A stretch of 34,508 nt of DNA from Aquimarina sp. RZ0 (lineage in GTDB: Bacteria > Bacteroidota > Bacteroidia > Flavobacteriales > Flavobacteriaceae): positions 1 to 34,508 of the forward strand of contig NZ_VTZU01000070.1 of assembly GCF_008370685.1 (NCBI RefSeq), in the 5' to 3' direction. Shown here piece after piece: positions 1 through 7,280 of this stretch. The position numbers and the translations under genes are program-made. A model generated the notes under the pieces. It searched no databases. It was not told where the DNA came from and saw only the letters and a program-made list of their open reading frames with translations. Positions within the stretch are counted from its first letter, which is position 1; each line of letters begins with the position of its first letter.

Positions 1-98
1 CAACTCTTTTTTTTGATACATAAGTTATAGATTTTAATTATTTCTATTAAATTACGAAATCCAGCAGAAAAAAGTTACCGAAGGTTTAGTTCAACATG

Positions 99-128
99 AA
101 TATATAGTTACCATGGTAACTATATATT
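99..128. repeat. 30-bp perfect palindrome
   Basis: The left half AATATATAGTTACCA is followed directly by its exact reverse complement, with the centre at CCATGG and no spacer. It lies 14 bp beyond the stop codon of the recombinase remnant. With no loop and no clear T-tract it is not a typical terminator. A recombination or protein-binding site, or part of the former mobile element's end, is possible. Confidence 0.8.
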
Positions 129-142
129 TCTTATGTGAGTAG

Positions 143-472
143 CTAATTTAATAAATCTTTTAAGTTTTTAAACTTTTTTATAGCGACATGAGTGTAAATT
201 TCAGTTGTTTTACTAGAATTGTGCCCTAATAAAACTTGAATGTATCGTAAATCTATTCCTTCTTCTAATAAGTCTCTAAATTTCTCAAAAACATGATTCA
301 AATTTTCTTTGGTGTTTATGATATATACCATAGCAAACTCCTTACTCCATCTGGGATTAGGAAGCTCTTTTATCAATGCTTGAATCACCTTATCGGGATA
401 GCACTGTAGCCCAATCATCTTTTGATTATGAATCAATAGATGTTTCAGTGTGATCTGTTTAGTAAGCTTCAT
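143..472 (-). pseudogene. Tyrosine recombinase remnant with internal deletion
   Basis: The reading frame encodes 109 residues, whereas flavobacterial tyrosine integrases usually have about 300-400. Residues 1 to about 66 resemble the N-terminal arm/core-binding region of such integrases (ITLKHLLIHNQKMIGLQ near the start). Residues from about 68 onward match the C-terminal end of the catalytic domain: LLEEGIDLRYIQVLLGH, then SSKTTEIYTHV with the Tyr nucleophile. The join FEKFR/DLLEEG skips the middle, so the first catalytic Arg, the Lys and the HxLR box are absent. The frame stays open across the junction, which points to an in-frame deletion. The product cannot be an active recombinase; the N-terminal part might still bind DNA. 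Its start is ATG at 472. Phased iterons lie just upstream and a 30-bp palindrome just downstream. Confidence 0.8.
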
Positions 473-514
473 TATACAAAAATGCAGTATTTAAAAATCA
501 TAGTAGTATTTTAG

Positions 515-547
515 TCGAATAACATTCGAATAGAATTCGAATAATTT
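515..547. promoter_or_regulatory. Three phased TCGAATA iterons
   Basis: TCGAATA begins at 515, 526 and 537, an exact 11-bp period, roughly one helical turn. They lie 43 bp upstream of the start codon of the minus-strand recombinase remnant. The arrangement suggests cooperative protein binding on one DNA face, either a repressor operator or recombinase arm-type sites. The function is inferred. Confidence 0.55.
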
Positions 548-746
548 TAATTAAAAAAAAGAATATGAGTTTATAGATTTAAAAGATAGTCAGAAAGAAA
601 AGTATCTTCTGGTAACCTGGCAAACATATATGAATAGTTGAGGCTATACTTATTACTTTGGTATACTTTTCGGAACTCCCGTTGTTGTCGGTAATATCAG
701 TTCTTTGATTCTGTTTTCGGTGGTTTTTATCTAAGGATTGAGATAA

Positions 747-878
747 TTACCCTAAAGCTTTTATTGATTGTAGAAATTCTTTATTAATATCTTTGATCCA
801 GATGTGTTCGTCTCCTACACAGGAGAGTGGACCTTTTAAATCAGGGATAATATCATAGTCTTCTGACCAGTTTTGACA
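747..878 (-). pseudogene. Fragment of an unrecognised protein gene
   Basis: The minus strand reads 43 codons ending at a TAA, with protein-like composition (WSEDYDIIPDLKGPLSCVGD, then EHIWIKDINKEFLQSIKALG). There is no start codon. An in-frame TAA lies four codons upstream of the Trp, and an ATG just upstream (ATGATAATGTCAAAA) is in another frame, as expected after a frameshift or truncation. I do not recognise the family. The acidic, Trp/Gly-bearing sequence looks like the C-terminal end of a once-longer protein. It sits in the decayed zone between the recombinase remnant and pheT. Confidence 0.4.
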
Positions 879-931
879 TTATCATGTCGGCTTCTTTTAA
901 AGAGAAACTCAATAGATGTTTATGTAACAGT

Positions 932-962
932 AGAAAGGGTTGGTTTTATGCAACCCTTTCTT
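932..962 (+). terminator. Orphan hairpin terminator
   Basis: GAAAGGGTTG and CAACCCTTTC form a 10-11 bp stem with an 8-nt loop, followed on the plus strand by TTGTTT. No plus-strand gene lies upstream, so it may have ended a lost gene or an unannotated small RNA. It could also help stop pheT transcripts from the other side, although the minus-strand exit is not T-rich. Confidence 0.55.
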
Positions 963-1082
963 GTTTAAAAAGATTTGATCATATTTTTTAGAACATATGA
1001 GAAAAATTGAAGAGTTTTGTTTCGTTAATAAATACTACTATCTACTATCATCTATCTGATCAATTGATTTGCAATGTAACTT

Positions 1083-3509
1083 TTATCGTAGCTCAGCACC
1101 TAATTTATTTTCAAAATTATGTTGAAGTTTATTCATTATTTTATCAATCTGTTTGTCGGTTAGTGTTTTATGCTCATCTTGCAATGTAAAACTTACGGCA
1201 TATGATTTTTTACCTTCTGGCAAATTCTTCCCTTCATATACATCAAATAAATTAATATCTGTAAGTAATTGCTTTTCTGTTTGTTTGGCAATTGTATGAA
1301 TTTCTTCAAAAGTCACTTTGGTGTCCAGTAATAAGGCAAAATCACGACGTACCTCTGGAAATTTAGGAATATCTGAAAATTTAACTTTAGTACGTTTTGC
1401 AAATTCTAAGATAGTATCCCAATTAAAATCAGCATATAGTACTTCTTGTGTTATAGAAAAATGTTTTAACACAGATCTTTTTAGAATACCAAATTCTACC
1501 AGCTTAGATTTGCCCAGACTATAAGTAATACCTTCAGAAAAGATATCATTGGTAATAGGGGAGGTTTTGGATCTTTTGATACCTAAGCGATCAAAAAGAC
1601 CTTCGATAATTCCTTTTAGATAAAAGAAATCACTGGAGGCAGGCGTGGTTTTCCAACTTTCTTTGGTTTTATTACCTGTGATAATGACACTTAAATGTTT
1701 GTTTTCTATTCTACCAATTGGGTAGTTATGATATGTTTTACCAAATTCAAATAATTTAAGATCTGAGCGTTTTCTGTTGATATTATAAGAAACAGCCTCT
1801 AATCCCGAAAATAATAAAGATTGTCGCATCACGGCTAAATCATTACTTAGCGGGTTTAACATTTCGACATTGTTCTCTGATTGGAGCAGTGTTGTTAAAG
1901 ACATATAATCCGGTGTAGTCAATGAATTGGCAAGCATTTCATAAAATCCCTGACTCACTAATTGATTTGCTATCGTATTTTGTACGGTATGGTCAGAAAA
2001 CTTATCAATATTAGAAATAGATGCATTTAATTTCTGAGTAAACTCGATATTATTATAACCATACACACGTAAGATTTCTTCGATTACATCTGCCTCTCTC
2101 TGTACATCATTTCGGTAGGCAGGAATTGTAAGGCCAAGACCACTTTCTGTAATATTATTGACTTTAATTTCCAGAGAAGTCAGAATTGCTTTGATCGTTT
2201 CTTCAGGAAGGCGTTCTCCTATTAATTTTGCGGTATTATCAAATGATAAAAATACCTGAAAATCTTCAATCTTTTTAGGATATAAATCTACAATATCACT
2301 GGTGATATGACCACCAGCAAGTTTTTGTATTAGAAGTGCTGCTCTTTTTAATGCATATTCTGTAATATTAGGATCAATACCTCTCTCGAACCTAAAAGAA
2401 GCATCAGTATTTAATCCGTGACGTTTTGCTGTCTTTCGGATACTTACAGGATCAAAATAAGCACTTTCCAGAAATAGGCTTGTAGTGTTTTCTGTAACTC
2501 CAGAGTTAATACCACCAAAGACCCCTGCGATGCATAAAGGTTTTTCTGCATCACAAATCATCAAATCGTCCTTATGGAGCTCTCGCTCTACTTTGTCCAG
2601 GGTAGTAAATTTGGTACCCGCTTTTACGGTTTTTACTTCTATTTTATTGCCTTTGATATATTGCGCATCAAAAGCATGAAGCGGCTGCCCTAATTCGTGT
2701 AACACATAATTAGTGACATCCACTATATTATTTTTTGGTGTGAGCCCAATAGCTTTGAGTCGATATTGTAACCAGCTTGGAGATTCTGCAACTTTTATTC
2801 CGGAAATTGTAACACCGCAGTATCTTGGAGCAAGTTTAGACTTAACAACATTCACATCTATTTTTAGTGTTCTGTTTTCAATTTTAAAATTACTTACAGA
2901 AGGTGTGATGAGTTCTATAGTAAGGTCTTGTTGCTGTAATCCGGCTTTTAGATCTCGTGCAGTTCCCCAATGACTCATAGCATCTGCCCTGTTAGGGGTC
3001 AATCCAATCTCAAAAACCTGATCATTTTCGATATTAAATATAGTAGCAACATCTGTTCCTACAGGGATATCTTTATCCAAAACCATAATGCCATCATGTC
3101 CTTTTCCTAAGCCTAACTCATCTTCGGCACAGATCATTCCATGGCTTTCTTCTCCACGGATTTTTCCTTTTTTAATGATCCATTCTTTTCCCTCATCATC
3201 ATATAGTTTTGTGCCAATAGTAGCTACAGGAACTTTCTGACCTTCTGCCACATTAGGGGCTCCGCAAACTATCTGTACGGGTTCTCCATATCCTAAATCG
3301 ACTTTAGTAACCTTGAGCTTATCCGCATTCTGATGTTGTTCACAACTTAAAACTTGCCCGACAATAACACCTTCCAGACCTCCTTTGATACTCTGATATG
3401 TGTCAATTCCTTCTATTTCTAGACCTAAATCGGTAAGTAATTCACCTACTTTTTCTGCCTGCCAATCAAGCTTAATAAATTGCTTTAGCCAGTTGTATGA
3501 GATTTTCAT
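1083..3509 (-). CDS. pheT: Phenylalanine--tRNA ligase beta subunit
   Basis: This 808-residue protein is the beta chain of the alpha2-beta2 enzyme that charges tRNA-Phe with phenylalanine in the cytoplasm. The start MKISYNWLKQFIKLDW is the family N-terminus. It is followed by the EMAP-like tRNA-binding domain (about 40-150, with VCGAPN and HGMICAEDELGLG), the B3/4 editing domain, the B5 domain (about 400-480), the core fold and the C-terminal FDX-ACB anticodon-binding domain (about 715-808, starting near FPEVRRDFALLLD). The length is normal for Bacteroidota. An upstream in-frame ATG at 3548 would add 13 residues but lies at the predicted promoter, so ATG 3509 is preferred. pheS is not in the window; separation of pheS and pheT is common in this phylum. 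Confidence 0.97.
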   Translation of the reverse strand: MKISYNWLKQFIKLDWQAEKVGELLTDLGLEIEGIDTYQSIKGGLEGVIVGQVLSCEQHQNADKLKVTKVDLGYGEPVQIVCGAPNVAEGQKVPVATIGTKLYDDEGKEWIIKKGKIRGEESHGMICAEDELGLGKGHDGIMVLDKDIPVGTDVATIFNIENDQVFEIGLTPNRADAMSHWGTARDLKAGLQQQDLTIELITPSVSNFKIENRTLKIDVNVVKSKLAPRYCGVTISGIKVAESPSWLQYRLKAIGLTPKNNIVDVTNYVLHELGQPLHAFDAQYIKGNKIEVKTVKAGTKFTTLDKVERELHKDDLMICDAEKPLCIAGVFGGINSGVTENTTSLFLESAYFDPVSIRKTAKRHGLNTDASFRFERGIDPNITEYALKRAALLIQKLAGGHITSDIVDLYPKKIEDFQVFLSFDNTAKLIGERLPEETIKAILTSLEIKVNNITESGLGLTIPAYRNDVQREADVIEEILRVYGYNNIEFTQKLNASISNIDKFSDHTVQNTIANQLVSQGFYEMLANSLTTPDYMSLTTLLQSENNVEMLNPLSNDLAVMRQSLLFSGLEAVSYNINRKRSDLKLFEFGKTYHNYPIGRIENKHLSVIITGNKTKESWKTTPASSDFFYLKGIIEGLFDRLGIKRSKTSPITNDIFSEGITYSLGKSKLVEFGILKRSVLKHFSITQEVLYADFNWDTILEFAKRTKVKFSDIPKFPEVRRDFALLLDTKVTFEEIHTIAKQTEKQLLTDINLFDVYEGKNLPEGKKSYAVSFTLQDEHKTLTDKQIDKIMNKLQHNFENKLGAELR

Positions 3510-3534
3510 TAATGATGATTCTGAAATTAGGCAG

Positions 3535-3565
3535 TAAAGATAATACATTGACCAAAGTTGACAAA
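3535..3565 (-). promoter_or_regulatory. pheT promoter, Bacteroidota type
   Basis: On the minus strand TTTG (3565-3562) is followed after 19 nt by TATCTTTA (3542-3535), one mismatch from TAnnTTTG. This predicts a leader of about 20 nt to the ATG at 3509. It also argues against the longer start at 3548, which lies inside the spacer. Confidence 0.55.
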
Positions 3566-3701
3566 CAAGAACGATTGCTTATATACGGATCTAATCAAAT
3601 TTGATAAAATATTTATGGTATGATAACAAGATTTAACCATTGTTTTTTTTGAAATATCCAATTTTAATGCTTATAATACACTGTGTAATAAGAATATTCT
3701 G

Positions 3702-3709
3702 TAATTTTG
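3702..3709 (+). promoter_or_regulatory. -7 box for the basic secreted protein gene
   Basis: TAATTTTG matches TAnnTTTG exactly, 30 nt before the ATG at 3739. No good -33 TTG is seen at the usual spacing. Confidence 0.4.
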
Positions 3710-3738
3710 GAATATTGTAAATTTAAAAGAAGCCCTAC

Positions 3739-4119
3739 ATGAAATCATTTAAATTTGTCATATTTTCAGTGTTTCTGTTCATATCAGGAAATTATATTGG
3801 CACTGCACAGTATGTAGATACTAGTAATAGTGAAATCCTTCCTTCGAAGTCAGTTCGTGCATCAATGCCGTCAAAAAAGAAAAATAAAACAAAGGCTAGA
3901 CCTGCTTTGGGTACCATAAATACGGCTGAAACGGCAAAATTACAATCTAAATCAGAGATAAAAGCACGAGCTATCACGGCACAGAATACAAAGAATAGTT
4001 CCAAAAGGAATATTACAGCTTTAGAAGCGAAGAGACAAAGAGCTGCTAGAATAGAAAAGGTTTTGGAAACTAATAAAACTAAAAAGAAAACACTTTCAAA
4101 AAAGAATAATAAAAACTAA
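3739..4119 (+). CDS. Secreted, strongly basic small protein
   Basis: This protein has 126 residues and belongs to no family I recognise. Residues 1-23 form a Sec-type signal peptide (KSFKFVIFSVFLFISGNYIG), with likely cleavage after GTAQ. The mature part is rich in Lys, Arg, Ala, Asn and Thr (SKKKNKTKARPALG, RNITALEAKRQRAARIEKVL), has almost no hydrophobic core and is probably disordered or partly helical. Such a polycation outside the inner membrane could associate with nucleic acid, LPS or another anionic partner, but no motif proves a role. AGAAG lies about 9 nt before the ATG. The gene stands alone between divergent pheT and the thioredoxin lipoprotein gene, 116 nt before the latter. Confidence 0.7.
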   Translation: MKSFKFVIFSVFLFISGNYIGTAQYVDTSNSEILPSKSVRASMPSKKKNKTKARPALGTINTAETAKLQSKSEIKARAITAQNTKNSSKRNITALEAKRQRAARIEKVLETNKTKKKTLSKKNNKN

Positions 4120-4235
4120 TATATTTGTTCATTGAATGCATTTTTTTGATGTAAAACAAATTCATATATAAATAAACTGTCTGGTAGGGTTCAAAAATCT
4201 TTCTAGGCATTTTTTATTTACACACCAACAAAGTT

Positions 4236-5462
4236 ATGAACAGATATATAGTCTTGTGTTTAGTAATATTAAATTTATTCTCTTGCAAAGAGGAAAACTC
4301 AAAAAAAGAAATATTTTTTAAAAGCGGTCCCTGGAAAGCTTCTTTAGAAATGCAAGATGCAATGCAACTCCCTTTTTTGTTCGAAGTTTTTGATGATCAG
4401 ACATTGAAGATTTTTAATGCAGAAGAGACAATAGGTGTAGATGAAATTGAAATTAAAGGGGATTCAGTTTTTATTAATTTCCCGGTTTTTGAAGGGTATA
4501 TTGCTGCCAGGTTTATTGATTCTACTACGATTTCTGGAAGTTTTATAAAAGAAAGCCTGGATAGAATAGTTCCTTTTAAGGCTGTATATGGGGTAAAAGA
4601 TAGGTTTGAGATTATATCTAAACCGGCAGCTGATATTACGGGTAGCTGGGAAACGGTATTTAGCAAAAATAGCGATGAAGACAGATATATAGCTAAAGGT
4701 ATTTTTAAGCAACATGGAAACGTAGTCACAGGAACTTTTAGAACTACAACAGGAGATTACCGATATCTGGAAGGAGTTCTTAATAAAAACGAGTTACAAC
4801 TATCCACCTTTGACGGAGCGCATGCTTTTTTATTCACTGCAAAAGTTACTGATAGTATATTAGATGGATATTTTTATTCTGGGAATCATTGGAAAGAACC
4901 TTTTCTGGCAAAACGTAATGAACAATATCAATTGCCATCAGAAGATTCTCTTACTTTTATAAAAGAAGGGTATGATAAACTAGCCTTTAGTTTTCCTGAT
5001 TATAAAGGCAATCAAATATCCCTTGCGGATAAACGTTTTAAAGATAAGGTTACCATAGTACAGATTATGGGAACCTGGTGTCCTAATTGTATGGATGAAA
5101 CTAAATATTTTGTATCTTATTATAATCAAAATAAGGATAAAGATATAGCGTTTGTAGCATTAGCATTTGAATATGCAAAGACTCCAGAAAAAGCATTTAA
5201 ATCCATAGAGAAACTGCGTGCAAAGTTACAGGTGGAATATCCAATTCTTTTAGCGCAATACGGAAGCTCTGATAAGCAAAAAGCACAAGAGAAATTACCA
5301 ATGCTCAATCATATATTATCATATCCAACAACAATTTTTATCGATAAAAAAGGAGCGGTTAGAAAAATTCATACTGGTTTTAACGGTCCTGCAACAGGAC
5401 AAAAATATAAGGATTACAAGAATGAATTCGAGAGTTTTGTTAATCAGTTGTTAAAAGAATAA
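4236..5462 (+). CDS. TlpA-like thioredoxin-fold lipoprotein
   Basis: This is a 408-residue envelope lipoprotein. The signal MNRYIVLCLVILNLFSC places the lipobox Cys at 17, so the mature protein is lipid-anchored. Residues 20 to about 235 form a beta-rich domain (ITGSWETVF, VTGTFRTTTGDYRYLEG) of the kind often found before the redox domain in Bacteroidota. Residues about 250-408 are an AhpC/TSA-Redoxin thioredoxin fold with the active site GTWCPNC (Cys 282 and 285) and the cis-Pro region SYPTTIFID near 365. It probably reduces or isomerises disulfides in periplasmic or surface proteins; the substrate is unknown. The CxxC pair is intact, so activity is expected. It is the resA/TlpA type rather than a peroxidase, since it has no TxxC peroxidatic site. 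Confidence 0.85.
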   Translation: MNRYIVLCLVILNLFSCKEENSKKEIFFKSGPWKASLEMQDAMQLPFLFEVFDDQTLKIFNAEETIGVDEIEIKGDSVFINFPVFEGYIAARFIDSTTISGSFIKESLDRIVPFKAVYGVKDRFEIISKPAADITGSWETVFSKNSDEDRYIAKGIFKQHGNVVTGTFRTTTGDYRYLEGVLNKNELQLSTFDGAHAFLFTAKVTDSILDGYFYSGNHWKEPFLAKRNEQYQLPSEDSLTFIKEGYDKLAFSFPDYKGNQISLADKRFKDKVTIVQIMGTWCPNCMDETKYFVSYYNQNKDKDIAFVALAFEYAKTPEKAFKSIEKLRAKLQVEYPILLAQYGSSDKQKAQEKLPMLNHILSYPTTIFIDKKGAVRKIHTGFNGPATGQKYKDYKNEFESFVNQLLKE

Positions 5463-5540
5463 ATGATTTAACAATTATTGTGACTTCTGTTTTGACTTTA
5501 ACACTACGGTAACATCTGGATTAATAATAACCTCTTAATA

Positions 5541-5568
5541 TTGTTAATTATGTGTGATTTTTCTTTCG
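5541..5568 (+). promoter_or_regulatory. Possible promoter of the DUF2911 gene
   Basis: TTG (5541-5543) is followed after 17 nt by TTCTTTCG (5561-5568), which has two differences from TAnnTTTG. The position, 38 nt before the ATG at 5606, is suitable; the sequence match is only moderate. Confidence 0.3.
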
Positions 5569-5605
5569 CACGGTAGTGAGGTAATAAATTCAAAATAATT
5601 TAGTC

Positions 5606-6706
5606 ATGAAACAATGTAACTTGATGACAGTAGTCATTGCAATTGCGGTGGTATTGTTCACAATTCAAACCAATGCGCAGCTTAAAATCCCTGAGGCAAG
5701 TCAGAGAGCTCAGGTAACTCAACGAGTAGGAATAACAGATATTACTATTGATTACGGAAGACCCAGTGTAAAAGATCGCGAAGTCTGGGGAAAATTAGTT
5801 CCTTACGGATATAATAATCTGGGATTTGGCACAGCTACAGCTGCTCCCTGGAGAGCAGGAGCTAATACGAATACTACAATTGAGTTTACCCATAATGTCA
5901 AAATAGAGGGTAAAGAACTAAAAGCAGGATTGTATGGGCTCCATATTGCAGTAAAAGAAGATGGAGGAGCTACCATTATATTTTCTGAAAACACAAGTTC
6001 CTGGGGTAGTTATTTTTATGATGAAAAAGAAGATGTACTTAGAGTAGATGTAAAAACAAACGAGGTAGCGCATACAGAAACACTAACGTTTTTATTCCCT
6101 TCCTTTGATACAAATAACACAGTTGCTGCGTTGCGATGGGAAAAGAAAGAAATACCTTTTAAAATCGAAGTGAATGTTAGTGATATTGTTATGAAAGGTA
6201 TCAAAGACGATTTGAGAAGTAATATAGGTTTCACCCAATCTAATTGGGATAGTGCGGCGAACTATGCTTTTAATTCGGGAGATATCGATCAAGCACTGGA
6301 ATGGGTAAATGCATCGATCAGTGGTAGTTTTTTTAGTAAAGAAACTTTTGGGAACCTGTCTTTAAAATCTCAGATTTTAGCAAAACAAGGTAAAACTCAG
6401 GAAGCAATAATGATCGTAGACAAAGCTGCAAAATTAGGAAATGCTACTCAGGTATTTCAACTAGGAACAGGATTAATCAGTCAAGGGCAAAAAGATAAAG
6501 CATTAGAAATTCTTAAGAACAATGTGAAAAATAATAAAGGAGCCTGGCCATCTAATTATGGATTGGCAAGAGCTTATGCTGCTAATGGAGATTACAAAAA
6601 TGCTATAAAAGCGATTAATACCTCTATGAGCAATGCTCCAGAAAGATTTAAAGAGAGATTATCAGGTGATCTGGAAAAACTTAAAAAAGGACAAGATATT
6701 AATTAA
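5606..6706 (+). CDS. DUF2911 and TPR exported protein
   Basis: This exported protein has 366 residues. The signal peptide covers about residues 1-24 (VVIAIAVVLFTIQTNAQ). Residues about 25-195 match the DUF2911 family of Bacteroidota: QRVGITDITIDYGRPSVKDR, the GTATAAPWRAGANTNT segment, and the LKAGLYGLHI strand. Residues about 215-360 are helical repeats of TPR type (GDIDQALEWVNASI, KTQEAIMIVDKAAKLG, GQKDKALEILKNN, GDYKNAIKAINTSM). DUF2911 has no established biochemical role; the TPR part suggests protein binding in the periplasm. A rho-independent terminator follows, so the gene is probably transcribed alone. Confidence 0.85.
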   Translation: MKQCNLMTVVIAIAVVLFTIQTNAQLKIPEASQRAQVTQRVGITDITIDYGRPSVKDREVWGKLVPYGYNNLGFGTATAAPWRAGANTNTTIEFTHNVKIEGKELKAGLYGLHIAVKEDGGATIIFSENTSSWGSYFYDEKEDVLRVDVKTNEVAHTETLTFLFPSFDTNNTVAALRWEKKEIPFKIEVNVSDIVMKGIKDDLRSNIGFTQSNWDSAANYAFNSGDIDQALEWVNASISGSFFSKETFGNLSLKSQILAKQGKTQEAIMIVDKAAKLGNATQVFQLGTGLISQGQKDKALEILKNNVKNNKGAWPSNYGLARAYAANGDYKNAIKAINTSMSNAPERFKERLSGDLEKLKKGQDIN

Positions 6707-6733
6707 ACTAAAGAGGTGAAATACCTGCAGTTC

Positions 6734-6767
6734 AAAAAAGGCTTAGAGATTTTCTGAGCCTTTTTTC
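6734..6767 (+). terminator. Rho-independent terminator
   Basis: GGCTTAG and CTGAGCC pair around a short loop, flanked by an A-tract before and TTTTTT after. It lies 28 nt after the stop of the DUF2911 gene. Confidence 0.8.
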
Positions 6768-7251
6768 TTTAGGATATGATGATCTTACCATGCTATGATT
6801 CGTGTTAATTTTTGTACCCTTTTTTAATAGAAGATAAGTTGACCAAAAATATATAGTAGAGCGGCAGAGGATTTATTATAAGCATAGATCAAAACTTACA
6901 GGTTTATAAGAACAAAAAGAAATGAAGTTTATATAGGCGTTTACTATATTGGCGTAATAAAATGTCATAAATCAATAAGTTCTGGTTAATCACTTTTCAG
7001 AGAGTCTTTTACTCTAAAATTATACTGTTTTTCTGGAAACATGCTTCGTGCTCGTTTATGTTATAGATCTAAAAAAAAAACGTATTCGTTTGCATACTAC
7101 TTTGATATTTTTCAAAAATAATTATAAAACATTATTAAAGTTTTTTGTTTAGTATATGTAACTGAATATATAACCGTTTAAATGCTGATTACCCTAGATA
7201 ATTTTTAGAAATTGTTATGATAAATATCAATTTTTAATTCGTGCTATTATT
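6768..7251. other. Intergenic, no gene seen
   Basis: About 480 nt of AT-rich sequence lies between the DUF2911 terminator and the pta promoter. I see no convincing reading frame, hairpin or repeat copy apart from short A/T runs. Confidence 0.5.
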
Positions 7252-7259
7252 TACCTTTG
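7252..7259 (+). promoter_or_regulatory. -7 box of pta-ackA
   Basis: TACCTTTG is an exact match to TAnnTTTG, 21 nt before the ATG at 7281. It overlaps a possible TTG start at 7257, which supports ATG 7281 as the real start of pta. The -33 element is not obvious. Confidence 0.5.
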
Positions 7260-7280
7260 CCAAACCAAATTTATATCCCA

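Noticed and set aside
1007..1189. Plus-strand frame of 60 codons overlapping the end of pheT
   Set aside because: Its 3' half is antisense to the FDX-ACB end of pheT and the product has no family features.
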